The notes under the pieces: model-generated | Told to the model about the DNA's origin: nothing | The model's database searches: none | Seen by the model: only the letters and a program-made list of their open reading frames with translations | Shown here: positions 8,389 to 20,072 of the stretch, in pieces | Layout of the letters: each line of letters opens with the position of its first letter | How positions within the stretch are numbered: position 1 is the stretch's first letter | Source of the DNA: Gremmenia infestans | Lineage: Eukaryota > Ascomycota > Leotiomycetes > Helotiales > Hamatocanthoscyphaceae | Reading direction: 5' to 3' | Assembly (NCBI GenBank): GCA_032629725.1 | Contig: JAFEVB010000001.1 | Span: 1,054,001 to 1,118,000, forward strand | DNA length: 64,000 nucleotides | Made by a program: the position numbers and the translations under genes

Positions 8389-10854
8389 TCAATAAGGAGA
8401 ATTCACGACATCCTCTCTGCCAAGTTTGTATCTGGCACTATCCCTCGTACCAACTCTCCCTGCATCACTTTGTCTTCCACCAAAACTGCCACCACCACCA
8501 AGTCTCGCAGGTGTAGCGATACTCTCACGGGTGGGTCTCTTGAAGGTCTGTTTCGCAACCATGTTGACTTCGTTGGGGAGGGCCACAATGACATTCTTGT
8601 CACTGCCATACTTGAAATTGTCCGCTTTGACCTCCTCAGAATATCTCTTGACGGTGTAAGGGTCTTTATTTCCCCTCAATACTTTCTTCAAGTTCCATGT
8701 GACGATAAAGGGGCCGGTAGCTGTGATGATTGAAGTTTCTGACAGTCCTTCTCCCGCGTTGAAGCGTGCTGTGGTAAAAGACAATGGGGCTCCGGTCTCG
8801 TGCTGAAATTGGGCAACGTGAGCTGGTGTCAGTCCTAGACGACGAGGTTGAGGTTTCGAGTCTTTGCCAAACGACTTTTCAAAGCCAAGCTTTCCCTCAT
8901 TCTTACCGTCCTTTTGCAAAGCGTCGATAAGGAGCAGATAAGTACGACATGTAGCAAGAACCCAGCGACCATCAGCACTGACATCGAGACCAATTATGGG
9001 CTCACCCAGAGCTGGGATGTGAGTCTTGGCGTTAATGCCCAGGCGGTCGAACATGCGAATATCTCCCTTGTTACTAGCGACTGCAATATACCCCTTATCA
9101 GTGGTTGCAGCAGCGGAGAAGTCGTTCTTTGAAGCATATTGCTTAAGTTCGGAATCAACTAGCTTGTTGCCCGCAAGACGTGGGTCTATACGGTAAAGAG
9201 CATTTCGAGAGAGTCCAAGGAAAGTTTGTTCCCCAGTCATTTGCGCAAACTTGTTTTCAGGCACGAAAGTGTCGACAGGTATATCATCGTGGATCTTCCA
9301 TTCATCAACGATTTTGCCATACTCTAAGTCCATCTGGTACAGAGAGTTGGGATCATTCTCGTTTTGTAAAATCAGGTTCTTATCCTCGGCGTGAAGCATT
9401 ACCCTCTTGGGCTTAAAAAGTGCTCCTTTTGGCGTCTCAACCTTCGAGATATTTGTTGTGAACTCCAGATGGTTGTTCGGGGTATGCTTGAATACCCCAA
9501 TCTTTGATCCACGGACAACAAATGATCGGTCGTGTTTGTATCCCACGGCAAGTTGAGAATTAACGTTGCCATCATCGTCTCTAGTGATCACATCATCCTC
9601 CTCTTCGTCGCTATCATAGTGTTCACTCCTCTGACCGTCATCCTCCACATCATCTGATTCTTCTTCTTCTTCCTCTTCAGGTGGTGCGTCAGCCATTGTC
9701 AGGTCCTGGAATGCCTCCGTAACATAGTCACGTTCATCTTGCTTGACCTTCAGCCACTTCATCTCGTTCAATTGTTCCCACAAAGCTTGCATGAGACCTT
9801 CCTGGAAGCGGGAGAGGGTTTCCTCATCTTTAAATCGAAGGAGCCAGGAGTAGGCTTCACCAGTAGATGAATATGCGTTGAAGATGCAGGAAAGGTATTC
9901 GAAGTTGAAGACGGGATTTATATCAGCAATAATCTCTTGACCAAGCCAGTCGCGGTGCTCCTTGCTTCCAATCTGTAGATAGTATCGCCAGCTGCCCACT
10001 TCAGACACTGTTGCCTTGACCGCCGGATCCTGGAGTATGAATGAGCCAGATGGGAAGTCAAACAGATGGAGCTCTGCAAGCTCTTGTGCTAGGACTGAGC
10101 TAGATTCAGGATGCTCGCCAACTGGCGGCGCAACCGTAGGAGTGTCATCTCGGGCTGGGGTACTGCGGGAAATACTAGATTCGGCTGGAGCCTTCTCCCG
10201 TTTCAATGCAGAATTTGCGGTGCTCCTAACTGGAGGGGTCATATTGGAGACAGGTGAGAGGGCTTCAGGACTACGAGAAGGGCTATGTATCGGACTTGCG
10301 CTTGGAATCGGTTGTTCGTCAACGAAAGTGAGCTGTGCAAGATCTTGCGTAGTCGCGAGAGTGTATGGCTTTCGGTGCTTTCGTTCGTATTGGCACTGAA
10401 CAGCCGTGAGCTCGAAAGCTTGCACCTGGTCTTCGGCGATCGAGTTGTCGCACACGAATTCGTAGAGGTCACCGGCGTCGCCACTCAAATCTCTCCACGC
10501 AAGGACCTTTTCTCCACCTGGTCGAATCTCTGATCGGAAATGTAGGCTTTCGTCAAGAAGAAATGTCTTCTCGTCTCGCTCAGCAGCCAAGGCAGCAGAT
10601 TCCGCGTCTTCTCCGTCGTCGTCGTCCAACAGCTCCTCCTCGCCCTCCTCGTATGCGCGCTGGATAACAAGCTGATACTGGTATTCCTGGTTCGTTGGTC
10701 GGATTCTCGCGGCTCCGTCCTTGAAGATGAGTTCTGAGTACCCTTTGGGCGAAAGTGGTCGAACGAGGTAGAGTTGGCCTTGAGGGAGCTCGATCATAGA
10801 CTGTTTAGAGGTATCACCGAAGATAAATTTGCCAACTGTAGTGAATATTAGCAT
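8389..10854 (-). CDS. VID27: VID27 family cytoplasmic protein
   Basis: Single exon, 821 residues, the expected size for fungal Vid27. The N-terminus (MLIFTTVGKFIFGDTSKQS, then GQLYLVRPLSPKGYSEL) is the conserved VID27 N-terminal domain. A middle PH-like part contains DFPSGSFILQDPAVKA and EHRDWLGQEI. A strongly acidic linker (PPEEEEEEESDDVEDD) follows, then the C-terminal beta-propeller-like domain (TFVPENKFAQMTGEQTFLG, DKGYIAVASNKGDIRMFDR, LDVSADGRWVLATCRTYLL). In yeast the protein was named from the fructose-1,6-bisphosphatase vacuole import and degradation screen; its molecular activity is not known. The ATG at 10854 starts the conserved N-terminus, so the start is secure. Confidence 0.93.
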   Translation of the reverse strand: MLIFTTVGKFIFGDTSKQSMIELPQGQLYLVRPLSPKGYSELIFKDGAARIRPTNQEYQYQLVIQRAYEEGEEELLDDDDGEDAESAALAAERDEKTFLLDESLHFRSEIRPGGEKVLAWRDLSGDAGDLYEFVCDNSIAEDQVQAFELTAVQCQYERKHRKPYTLATTQDLAQLTFVDEQPIPSASPIHSPSRSPEALSPVSNMTPPVRSTANSALKREKAPAESSISRSTPARDDTPTVAPPVGEHPESSSVLAQELAELHLFDFPSGSFILQDPAVKATVSEVGSWRYYLQIGSKEHRDWLGQEIIADINPVFNFEYLSCIFNAYSSTGEAYSWLLRFKDEETLSRFQEGLMQALWEQLNEMKWLKVKQDERDYVTEAFQDLTMADAPPEEEEEEESDDVEDDGQRSEHYDSDEEEDDVITRDDDGNVNSQLAVGYKHDRSFVVRGSKIGVFKHTPNNHLEFTTNISKVETPKGALFKPKRVMLHAEDKNLILQNENDPNSLYQMDLEYGKIVDEWKIHDDIPVDTFVPENKFAQMTGEQTFLGLSRNALYRIDPRLAGNKLVDSELKQYASKNDFSAAATTDKGYIAVASNKGDIRMFDRLGINAKTHIPALGEPIIGLDVSADGRWVLATCRTYLLLIDALQKDGKNEGKLGFEKSFGKDSKPQPRRLGLTPAHVAQFQHETGAPLSFTTARFNAGEGLSETSIITATGPFIVTWNLKKVLRGNKDPYTVKRYSEEVKADNFKYGSDKNVIVALPNEVNMVAKQTFKRPTRESIATPARLGGGGSFGGRQSDAGRVGTRDSARYKLGREDVVNSPY

Positions 10855-11595
10855 AGGCTCGGAATGTGCTTATCGGTCGCAGGTCGCGCCTGCCTTTTGT
10901 TGACGCGACGACGGAGGGGTAGGAATCCTTAATAAACAAGCGTAATCGGAAACATACCATTTCTGAGGACGAACATTTTCGCAAAACGTCTCTACTACTA
11001 GAGATACGGGAGAATAGATGGTCTGCGGACTTCGTGGTAGCACTTGCACTTTCACAGTATGATAGACAGGCAGTTTTGTAGAAGGCAAGTGCAAGGGCAA
11101 GTTTTCTTGGTGCAAGTACCAGGACTTTTGAAATCGGAGTTGGAGGGGCAGTGGCGTCGTCATATGTGTGGCTATGTATATCACGTGATAAGGGGCGAAA
11201 CTACTCAGCGGCCCTTTTTGTCTTTCTCCTTTGTCGTCAACAGAACTTTCAATCTGATCTGATAGATTTCTTTGATGTAATTAGTTCAGGCTTGGAAGTT
11301 TCGTCTTAAAATTCCGTCACCTTTGACCACCTTTGACCTGTGGCTCATACAAGTTTTGTATTTTCTGTCTATCAATCTATATGAATACCTTTGAAAACTC
11401 CCATTAACTCCCATATTTTTTTACGCCTCTCTCCATATAAGGACCCTTAATTATGAATCCTTAGACTCTCTATTGTGCTTTCCTAAGCTGCCTTTATATC
11501 CCGCACTGCCTGGCACACTGTAAATTGGTGCTGCTTTTTCTATCCACCGCGAGGCTTCTTCCTTTTCTAGAACCGACTGTAAAACGCTATGGCAG
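10855..11595. other. Intergenic between VID27 and MFS transporter
   Basis: 741 bases with no coding signal supported. It contains the VID27 promoter and the 3' end of the transporter gene, both on the minus strand. Confidence 0.4.
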
Positions 11596-13486
11596 TTAAT
11601 GTACGAGATATACCTCCCTAGTAAATCTACTTGTGCCTTTGACACCAATCAAGGTTGAGAAAAGTCCAATACCGGCAAATCCTACGCAGCACCAAAGACC
11701 TGTGCGGTATTGTGACATTATTGAGTGCCCTGGTTTTATATCGACGGCCGTGACAATAGCACTTGTAAGCGCCAATCCAACCCCTGAGCCGATTTGGAAT
11801 GCCGTATTGATCTGTCCATTATTAGGAAAGTCTTAATCTTTGGAGTATTGATGAAACCCACCATTCCACCGCAGAGAGATTTGACATTGTTCGGCACGGA
11901 TGCCAACAGAATCAATGTACAACAGCAATAAACAATCGTGACGCCGGCAACGATCATAATGCTCGTTGGGAGTACATGCTTCCAACTGTAATGCTTTAGT
12001 AGTGATATTTCAATCGGTTCTAGTAGACTTACAAGTTTATGTCGCCCTCCTTCATCATACAGGTTGGGATAGGAGCGATCATGCAGATAAGCAACCCAAT
12101 CAGAAGGATGTATTTGGTATTATACCGTTCGATTAACTGACCCATTCCTAGGGAGAATGCAAAGCCGGTCGCACCCATTGGTAAGAATCTCAATGCTGTT
12201 TGGCCAGCAGAGAACTGGTTAATCTCCTGCGCCACTAGCACCATGTAGTAAATAACAATTTGATAACTCCCATATGTAACTATTAGAAAAGTTAGTGTAT
12301 GTCATACAAAGGAAGGTGAACATACCGAAACCTGTTATCCACAATCCAGCAAAGTTTCGTATTTTCCACAAAGAGAGTGGCATGATCGGATTTCGAACTT
12401 TCTTTTCTACCCAGGTAAAGGCAAAGAGAAGTCCCACACTAACTATCAATAGCACGATGATGAATGGTTTGTTCCAGCCATACAAACCACCAGAGCTCAG
12501 AATGAAACTCAAAAGAATTAGCCCCGCACTAGATAGGGCAGAGCCAACAAAGTCTAGCCGCGGCCGTTCATGGCCTTCCAATCTATCCTTTGGTAATATA
12601 AAGGCGCCAAATATAGCCAAACTACCAGTAATTATGACCGAAATCCGGAAAATATAACGCCAGCCAAGCGAAGATGTCAAAAAGCCGCCAACAATGAGAC
12701 CTGAGCAAAAGCCTACAGCGCCAGACGCAGCGAAGAAGGAAAGCGCCATAGTCCGGTCTTTCGCAACAAAGTACGAGGAAATCATCCCAACGGATGAGGG
12801 TACTGTCATTGCGGCACCAATGCCTTGCAACGCACGGAAAACAGCCAACTGGATAAAGGAGGACCCAAAGCCGTTTGCTAAAGTCCAAATTGACATCCAT
12901 GACATTCCGAGACAGAAAATAGTCTTACGTCCATATCTAAACCAAAAAAATCAGCAAAAGTCAAACAAGTATGAAATTGGATTTACCGATCTGAAAGTAC
13001 TCCCGATAGCAAGAGAAAGCCTCCAAAGGTCAAGGTATAAGCGGAGATCAACCATTGGAGATCGCCCGCTGGCACATCAAACTCTTTCTGAATGGTAGGT
13101 AGCGCAATGTTCACGGCAGTCATAAAGATATTGTCCATGAGTTGCGATCCGCACGTTACCAGCAACACGAATGCTCCACGCCATGATCTGAGTTTGCCTA
13201 TGGCTACATATGACGTTGCGATAGAAGTATGGTCGTCTAGCAATTCCACCATCCCCTGTTGGCCAACTGGGGACGGTGGTCGTGTGGAGATGGGCGTGTT
13301 GAATTCAGAGATGTTGGGAGTATATCCCTGAGATGGGATCACTGCTGAGGGTGATGGGATGGAGGGCAGTATCATTTCTGCTATTGTAGAGTTGGGGTTT
13401 TTATTGTCTCGAAACGAGCTTGGATCACCCATATTAGACCGTCGGCGGGTCCTGCCCATGTTGGAATTTGACGGCTCCAGAGACAT
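11596..13486 (-). CDS. MFS drug:H+ antiporter-type transporter (DHA2, 14-TM class)
   Basis: Five exons on the minus strand: 13486-12987, 12936-12326, 12279-12033, 11985-11862 and 11811-11596. They total 1698 nt, 565 residues, in frame throughout with introns of 46-51 nt. The cytosolic N-terminus (about 95 residues) is Ser/Pro-rich. The family signature between TM2 and TM3 spans the first splice (GVLSDR/YGRKTIF). RALQGIGAAMTVPSSVGM is the TM4 motif and INTAFQIGSGVGLAL lies in a late helix. Fourteen-helix MFS exporters in fungi move drugs, toxins or metabolites out across the plasma membrane; the substrate cannot be told here. No biosynthetic genes flank it, so a self-resistance role in a cluster is not supported. 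Confidence 0.9.
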
Positions 13487-15192
13487 CTTGATTTGAAAAT
13501 TATAAGTATAATCATAATCTAGATGATATTTAACAAAAGGTCGGATTCTTCAGATTCATCCATTCTTTGCGGATGTGTGCCGCGCTAGAGTGAAAAGTGA
13601 AGGTCTCCACATATGTACGGCTGTTCAAGCAACTAAGGTTGGCCGGCTTTTTAAGAGGTAGGTAGGGTGTGTGTTGTCACCAAATCTGCACATTTCCAAT
13701 TTTCCACATGATATATACATGTGCCTTTACTAGGCTTATATGGAGTCCGGCTCTCGGGAACTATTTCCTACCGGTTTTATTTCCAGATAAGGCGTGAATG
13801 ATCGTGTCCAAGGATCTATTCATCCAATTAATACTTCGCTTTACCCATATCAAAATTCTATTGCAAGTAGAGAATTGCAGATTTGGTGACAACACCATCC
13901 TGTATTTTGAGCCCCATATAAACTAGGTGGCGTGGCGGAAACCCTTGTAGGCCGCATGCGATAAGAAAATTTCTGTCTGCGGGATCTGTCGTCCGGAAAG
14001 ATGGGGGAGTAGTAACAATTTGGCTAGGCTGCTAGTAAAGAACTCTGAATCAGGCGATGATTGATATACTGTGGATCGTCAAGTAATTATTTAAAAGTAG
14101 TTTAATTGAAAACATTCTTATTTCATGAAGCAGGTGCGCTAAACTCAAAGAGGCAGCGCATTCAAAGGTAGATTACCGGAGTATTTTAAGCGAGTAGCCC
14201 CTTTCCATTGAAAACAACCTCATTCTTTCTTTCGATCCAAGTTACACAAGGCCTTGATGAGTTTTATTCGCAACATTGATTGTTCAATTCGGGGCAGCTA
14301 TGGCTCAAAATGCGCTACATAACATGATGTCACTAGATGACCCGACGATGAAAGTGAAGTAATGACCTCGAGTGAGACTTTACAAGTTCACTGAGTAATT
14401 AATGGCTGGCTTCCTGTAATCTGGCGATATAAACAGTGCTTTCCTCACGTAGAGCTTTTTCGACGTGAGCGTCTCTCATCGCCCTATTCGTTCCTTCCCT
14501 AAATATAATGCGCGATTTCCCAATGACTTCAATGCACCTTCCTTAGCTAGCTAACCAGTCTCCGATAACTTCACTCGCCCACCAATACAATTTCCAATTT
14601 CCCATTCTGCATCTTTTGTCTTGCATCGCCAAACTCAATCTACCAGTTTCAACCGCGGAAATTCGAGACGTCGTGCACGTGTCCGGGTTTACACCAGCGG
14701 CTTCGAACAACAAACAGGTATCCGATACGGGTTGGAATAATTGCTTTGAATTTATAAAGAGAGGCTTCAAGAATCTTTCCTCCCCAAACGAGATTGTTGA
14801 GTGTATATAGAAAAGTAAGCATGATCAATTGACGATCGCCCTTTTGTGATGAACCCCCTAAACTTGCCAAAATATTAAGCGAATACTTTTATGACCCTCA
14901 ATAGAAGCTTAAACTTATTATTGTTTTCTCTATAAGTATCTGCAGTATATTTCTTTCCTAAATCTATGAGCGCGCGTTATGCAACCTCACAATGAAGCAT
15001 TGCAGCCTAGTTACTGTCCGATCCTTCCTATTTTGCGAGTGACGTAGTTTGCTGTCGATGAGACCATTGAGAACACTGCACTTCTTATACCGCTGCTCTT
15101 CGAATCGAACTCTGCTTTCTTAAGGGTATGATTAGCAACTCCTTTCCCATCAACTTTATCCATCAACTACACAATCTGCCTATCAATTCAAA
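13487..15192. other. Large intergenic region upstream of MFS and PAP2 genes
   Basis: 1706 bases between divergent starts, with no supported gene. Open frames near 14543-14870 lack splice or family support. It holds both promoters. Confidence 0.45.
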
Positions 15193-16404
15193 ATGGGGTT
15201 ATTTTCGCGCTTTCAGCGCAACAATCCCACAGATCTAGCATCTGCCAGCAATACTCATGCCACTGCCATTGGTAGCCATACTAGCAAAGAACCTCTTGTC
15301 ATGAATATGTCTTAAAGACCAACCTTCGGCCAGTGGTTCAAGGTGACATGGTTTGACCTCGTCACCATGGCAATTATGGGTGCGATTGGACTGGGAGTAA
15401 GTAACACCACATCACCTCTCCTTTGCTATCCCGATCTAACATGTCCAAAGGTCTCCGAGGCTCACCCAGCACCCTCCCGCTCATTCCCGATCTACTTTCA
15501 AGATGGCGAAATCGTCTACCCTCAATTCGCCTACCCCATGCGAAATGAAATCGTGCCCATCTGGGCTGCAACAGTTCTTGCTTTGGCGGTCCCTATTGCT
15601 GTTTTCCTCATATGCCAGATCCGAGTTCGTTAATTCTGGGACTTGAACAACGCCATCATTGGACTCGGGTACTCCCTCATCGCTGCGTCTGTTTTCCAAG
15701 TCTTCATCAAGTGGCTCATTGGTGGACTCCGACCACATTTCTTGGCCGTCTGCAAGCCTAGCGTACCTGTTGAGACAGCCCAGGAGACAGGAAATGGTCT
15801 GAGACAGATCATGTATGATCGTAGAGTTTGCACAGGAAATCAAAAGCAGATTGATGATTCTCTGGAGTCATTCCCTTCAGGTCATTCCACAGCTGCGTTC
15901 GCTGGCTTTGTTTTCCTCTCCCTTTACTTGAATGCCAAGTTAAAGCTCTGGTCCAACTATCACCCTGCCTTCTGGAAGTTGATTGCTATCTGGGCTCCTA
16001 TCCTTGGTGCCACGCTCATTGCTGGTGCTCTTACAATCGACGAATATCACAACTGGTACGACTGTCTAGCGGGCGCAATTATAGGCACTATCATGGCGTT
16101 CTCTGCTTACAGAATGGTGTATACTTCCATCTGGGACTGGCGTACCAACCACATCCCGCTCAACAGAGCTGTCCCTTTCAATGGCGCTAGATCAGAGCTT
16201 GAGCATGCCGTATTTACGCGTCAAGCTGGATGGGGTGGTGTTGGTGGTCATGCTGGAGGCGAGGAGCAGGCTGCTGGCCATGGACTTCAAGGTGGACCGG
16301 TTGCTAACGAAGATTGTGGTCAGGGACAAACTTCTGGTATTGTTCCCAAGCCATTGGGAGGAACCGGGAATCATGCAAGGGCTGAACCAGGAGATATGGT
16401 CTAG
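15193..16404 (+). pseudogene. PAP2-superfamily lipid phosphatase gene with two in-frame TAA codons
   Basis: Two exons, 15193-15396 and 15451-16404, with a clean 54-nt intron (GTAAGT donor, CTAAC branch). In one unbroken frame they encode 385 positions, including two stop codons: TAA at 15313-15315 and TAA at 15631-15633. Apart from those, the protein looks intact: several membrane segments, phosphatase motif 1 KWLIGGLRP (about 154), motif 2 SFPSGHST (about 207), and motif 3 in the form LTIDEYHNWYDC (about 259-270) with the catalytic His and Asp kept. The family dephosphorylates phosphatidic acid, diacylglycerol pyrophosphate and similar lipids. All catalytic motifs lie after the second stop. 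Either the gene died recently, the sequence has two base errors, or the stops are suppressed. Confidence 0.88.
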
Positions 16405-17430
16405 GGAGGAGTGCCTCGGGTACCTGCACACTGAGCTGTTGAGCATGATTTAATCGATCGAAAGCCTTTCGTTTTTTCCTTTTCGACGTACAAAATACCC
16501 ATTTACATTACTTCGTAATAGCCATGGACTTTGGCTGCAAATAACTTTTTCAAGATGTAAATCTCTCTGTTCTGGTGCAACTTGAACTTTTGGACGCAAC
16601 GCTGCGTGACTGACTTTGTCTGCGTCTCGGAACCGCAACTGTACCTAGCTTATCTCAAAGTGACGATCCAGGGGTGACGAAGCCAAGAGCCTACACACCT
16701 TGACAGCAAGTATGCATGGAAAAAAATGACGAATAGCTGTTTTAGTAGATCGATATAAGTGGCTCAAGGTCGCACGCATACTTGTACACTATGCAGTCTC
16801 GCTACCATAACTATATTTCCCCGATCCGAAATTTGTTGCACGTCGTCTCAAAGTCCAGAGCCAGTCAAGTGATAGATGATTATGTAATACTGTATTCAAC
16901 GGTGCAATCCATCAGCCTGTTGGTACTTTTAAAAGGAATAAGATCAAAAGATTTGGTTATGATTTTAAGAGGTTTAGGGATAATTTGACGGTCACTTTTG
17001 TAATATATTAATAACCCGGAGTTCTATGCCTTTTATGTGGTTTAATCGGGGGTTTACATAGCGTCGAAAAGTGGGAGTGCTATATTCAGTAATTCTTTAC
17101 GCGAGATCACTATATGAAGTCTAGAAGTGCTATATCTAGTAATTCTTTACGCGATGCGCTAGTGTTTATTTACCTTGTATTATGTCACGCTGTACTTTGT
17201 TATGTATGTGCAGGATGATAGGAGGGATGGGACGGCTGTTAGCCATTCTCGGGAGTTATAGACGCTCTATTGTTCTCCACTGGCAGATCAATATAGATTT
17301 GTGTCCGCCGCGTAGAAAAAATTTGAAATATTGGGCTAGAAAAAGTCTACAAGATTTGATTGATGTATAAAACCAAATACCCAAGGTCTAGATAAATAAA
17401 CCGCATACTGTATAATCGTTTGAAAAAAGA
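16405..17430. other. Intergenic, with a spaced direct repeat
   Basis: 1026 AT-rich bases with no gene supported. A 29-bp near-perfect direct repeat is listed separately. Confidence 0.45.
17076..17154. repeat. 29-bp direct repeat, two copies exactly 50 bp apart
   Basis: Copies at 17076-17104 and 17126-17154 match at 27 of 29 positions (core AGTAATTCTTTACGCGA). The two differences are adjacent bases (TC versus CT). The repeat lies about 280-350 bases upstream of the DUF3632-like gene. Confidence 0.85.
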
Positions 17431-18465
17431 ATGGCTGCCCCGCCAAGACCATCATTCGTGGTCGGAAACCCCCTCGCAGCAAATATATACGACTTCGTCT
17501 CAGATTACCTGAGCAGCCCAGCCCGCGGTGCGCCATCCATGGCAGCTTCACTTACTTCCCTCATGGCACCACTTATGAAAACAGCTTCAGAGATACAAGA
17601 GATCTGCCATCTCTGGGGAATCATCTGCTTCATGGCCACAACCTATCACCCATCGTCTCCAAAACATTCGCTCCTCGTCGAACTCGTCCTCGAGATCAAA
17701 AAGTACTCTGCGCCTCCATTTGAGGGACGTCTTGCGTATGAGAAGCAGTGGGACTGTGCATTTTGGGTTGATCTTCCCATGCTGCCAGCTGTATGGGATG
17801 ACTTTGAATTTGACGCACCGCTGGAGCCCCGCATGGCCGAGAGGAAGAGCGATCCGAATCTGTTGAGCAATAGGTTTCTGCCTGGTCCGTGGAGGAGCCG
17901 CGATAGGATATCGATGTCGTCGGAGGCATGGGCGAGTTTGAATGCCTTCGGTGCGAGACTATACGCCCAGACGCACATCAGCAGTTTTGAGGATAGGGCA
18001 CTGTTCGCCTTGACTGAGGCGTTGGAGGGAGACAAACCGGCAAAGGCGTTGGATGATGTAGTGCCTGCCGCAGCGTGCTGGATTTTATATGCAGGGAAGA
18101 AAATTAAGGAACATAATTCTGGTTGCGAGACAGACTGTGACGATGCTACGGGTATCAAGCGACTTTCTTCACCTGGTTGGAGTAGAGGATGTCTTTGGAA
18201 AGGCGCGAATGGATTTTCAGACGAGAGATGGAAATTTTGGAAGACGCTGTTTGGTGAGTTGGCGGGTAGGACGGGTTTGAAAAGGAATACTCAACGGTAT
18301 GCGAAGCAAGCCGGGGATGAGATGCGGCGCATTGAGTCGGTCTCGATATATGGACAGGCAGTGCTATGCCGGAAAGAGTTTAGGGAGGGATGCTGCAATA
18401 CAGCAAAGATAGAATGTAATACAGCTCCAACGAGGCGGCTACTCGTGAGCGATCTCTTGAATTGA
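17431..18465 (+). CDS. DUF3632-like fungal protein
   Basis: Single exon, 344 residues, soluble, no signal peptide. The architecture fits DUF3632, a family largely restricted to filamentous ascomycetes: an aromatic WDCAFWVDLPMLPAVWDD block (about 110-127), then SSEAWASLNAFGARLY (about 166-181), FEDRALFALTEALE and the conserved VPAAACWILYAGKKI (about 209-223). A further segment (KGANGFSDERWKFWKTLF) completes the domain. The biochemical role of the family is unknown. The assignment is from pattern recall rather than a search. The last roughly 60 residues are less regular. The ATG at 17431 is the first in frame. Confidence 0.7.
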   Translation: MAAPPRPSFVVGNPLAANIYDFVSDYLSSPARGAPSMAASLTSLMAPLMKTASEIQEICHLWGIICFMATTYHPSSPKHSLLVELVLEIKKYSAPPFEGRLAYEKQWDCAFWVDLPMLPAVWDDFEFDAPLEPRMAERKSDPNLLSNRFLPGPWRSRDRISMSSEAWASLNAFGARLYAQTHISSFEDRALFALTEALEGDKPAKALDDVVPAAACWILYAGKKIKEHNSGCETDCDDATGIKRLSSPGWSRGCLWKGANGFSDERWKFWKTLFGELAGRTGLKRNTQRYAKQAGDEMRRIESVSIYGQAVLCRKEFREGCCNTAKIECNTAPTRRLLVSDLLN

Positions 18466-19004
18466 GTGGGAAGGGGAATAGGGATTCCCTCAGCGAGTCT
18501 TACACCGGGAACTTTGGGAACTTGACACTATATCTCCACGGATTCCATAATACAAATATCGAAAGAATCAAAAACAACGAGCAAGTTCAAATATCTCAGG
18601 ACCTTTACTGGATAGCTAAAGTGAAATAAACAACTCATTCTCAAAGGACAAAAGTAGCACAGACCTCCAACAAAGTCTTCAACTGGATGCACTAAGAACG
18701 CGACAAATCCTAAGCATTCAGCTGCGAAAGAGCAAAGACCATATTAAAACAAGAACCTAATGAAAAAACTAAAAACAATACATGAAGTCTACCGACAAAG
18801 AAAACGAAAAGAGATGCCACCGATCGTAAGTTACACAGCACGGTCACGCATCACATCCAGCCAATCGGCATTCCCTCCCAACCTCCGACCTCACCTCCAA
18901 AAACATCCCATCCATCCTATCCACATCATCCAAAACTATAAACACATCCATCTTCCCCCCTCACTCCCTCCCTCCCAATCCACCCATCAATCAATCGTGG
19001 CACC
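18466..19004. other. Intergenic before uS17m
   Basis: 539 bases, A-rich then C-rich towards the next start, with no gene supported. Confidence 0.4.
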
Positions 19005-19558
19005 ATGAGTCTCCAGATCCAAAAACTCGCCGCCTCGGCATCGCGGCAAATGAACGCCGTGGTAGTATCATCAGGCCTGATGGCAAAAACGGTAAAAGTT
19101 CGAATCGGAGTGCAGAAATGGAATAACCATATCCAAAAAGTACCTCTCCCCTCCCCTCCCCTTTCCTTCCCCTTCCTCCTCCCTCCCCTCAACTCCATTC
19201 CATTCCATTCCAATTCAATCCCCCCTTCTAACCTTCCACCCCCCCAATCAAGGATTTCAACAAAACTTCGCACCTCCTAGTCCACGACCCTCGCTCCTCG
19301 CTGCGCACCGGCGACATAATCAGCATCTCGTCCGGGTGGCGCGTATCCAAGAACGTGCACCACGTGGTGCGGGCCATCGTCGCGCCGTTCGGGGAGCCGA
19401 TTGAGAGCCGGCCTGCTGTGCCGAGTGAGGAGGAGAGGTTGGAGGAGCGGGCGGTGAAGAGGGCGGAGAAGGTGAAGAGAAGGGAGGAGGCTAGGAGGAT
19501 CGAGATGGTGGATGAGAAGGGGGGAATGGAGGGAGAGGGGGAGAGGGTTGAGTCGTGA
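19005..19558 (+). CDS. Mitochondrial small ribosomal subunit protein uS17m
   Basis: Two exons, 19005-19139 and 19253-19558, joined in phase 0 to give 146 residues. The core is the S17 OB fold: MNAVVVSSGLMAKTVKVRIG, then after the intron a strand-turn block (FNKTSHLLVHDPR), RTGDIISISSGWRVSKNVHH, and VVRAIVAPFG. The C-terminal 50 residues are a charged, Glu/Arg-rich helix typical of the mitochondrial form. It binds 16S-type rRNA in the mitoribosome small subunit. The intron is unusually pyrimidine-rich (runs of CCCT). It is tail to tail with the AAA ATPase gene. Confidence 0.9.
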
Positions 19559-20072
19559 TGTGATATGGTGATTTATTGAGGGGTTGGATGATTGAGGGAT
19601 GAGGGGATAGTATGGATGGCGTGGAGATGGAGATGCATGAGGTGGCGAGCGAGATCAAGTGCGATGTGATGGGGGCTATGATATGATGGACGGCGATTGT
19701 ATAAAGTGAGTGTACAATAAGAAAAGGCGTTCCGGCATGGCATTGTACCATATGCCAGACAGACAGGAGGTAGGTATTCTAGACGCAAACAGATATCATA
19801 TAGGCATTGTAATATATGCGCCCGCCTAGGTTAGAGGAAAAGGATTTCCGAATTGGGTACTTCTGTCACAATGGCGAGAAAGAAACACAACATTCTATAA
19901 GCCACAAATAAACATTTCGCATTCTATCAATGCAATGCAATTTATGCTATACCCTTCCATCCTAGACCCCGTCTCAAAACTCGCAGTCCAGTCCTCAAGC
20001 CCAGAAAGCATCATACCCAATCCAATACTCCACAATCCTCACTCATAACCATCATTTAGCGTACAAAAGTCA
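19559..20072. other. Convergent 3' region
   Basis: 514 bases between two facing stop codons, with no gene seen. Confidence 0.4.

Noticed and set aside
11596..18465. Secondary-metabolite cluster around the MFS transporter
   Set aside because: Neighbours are VID27, a PAP2 phosphatase and a DUF3632-like gene; no synthase, P450 or pathway regulator is present.
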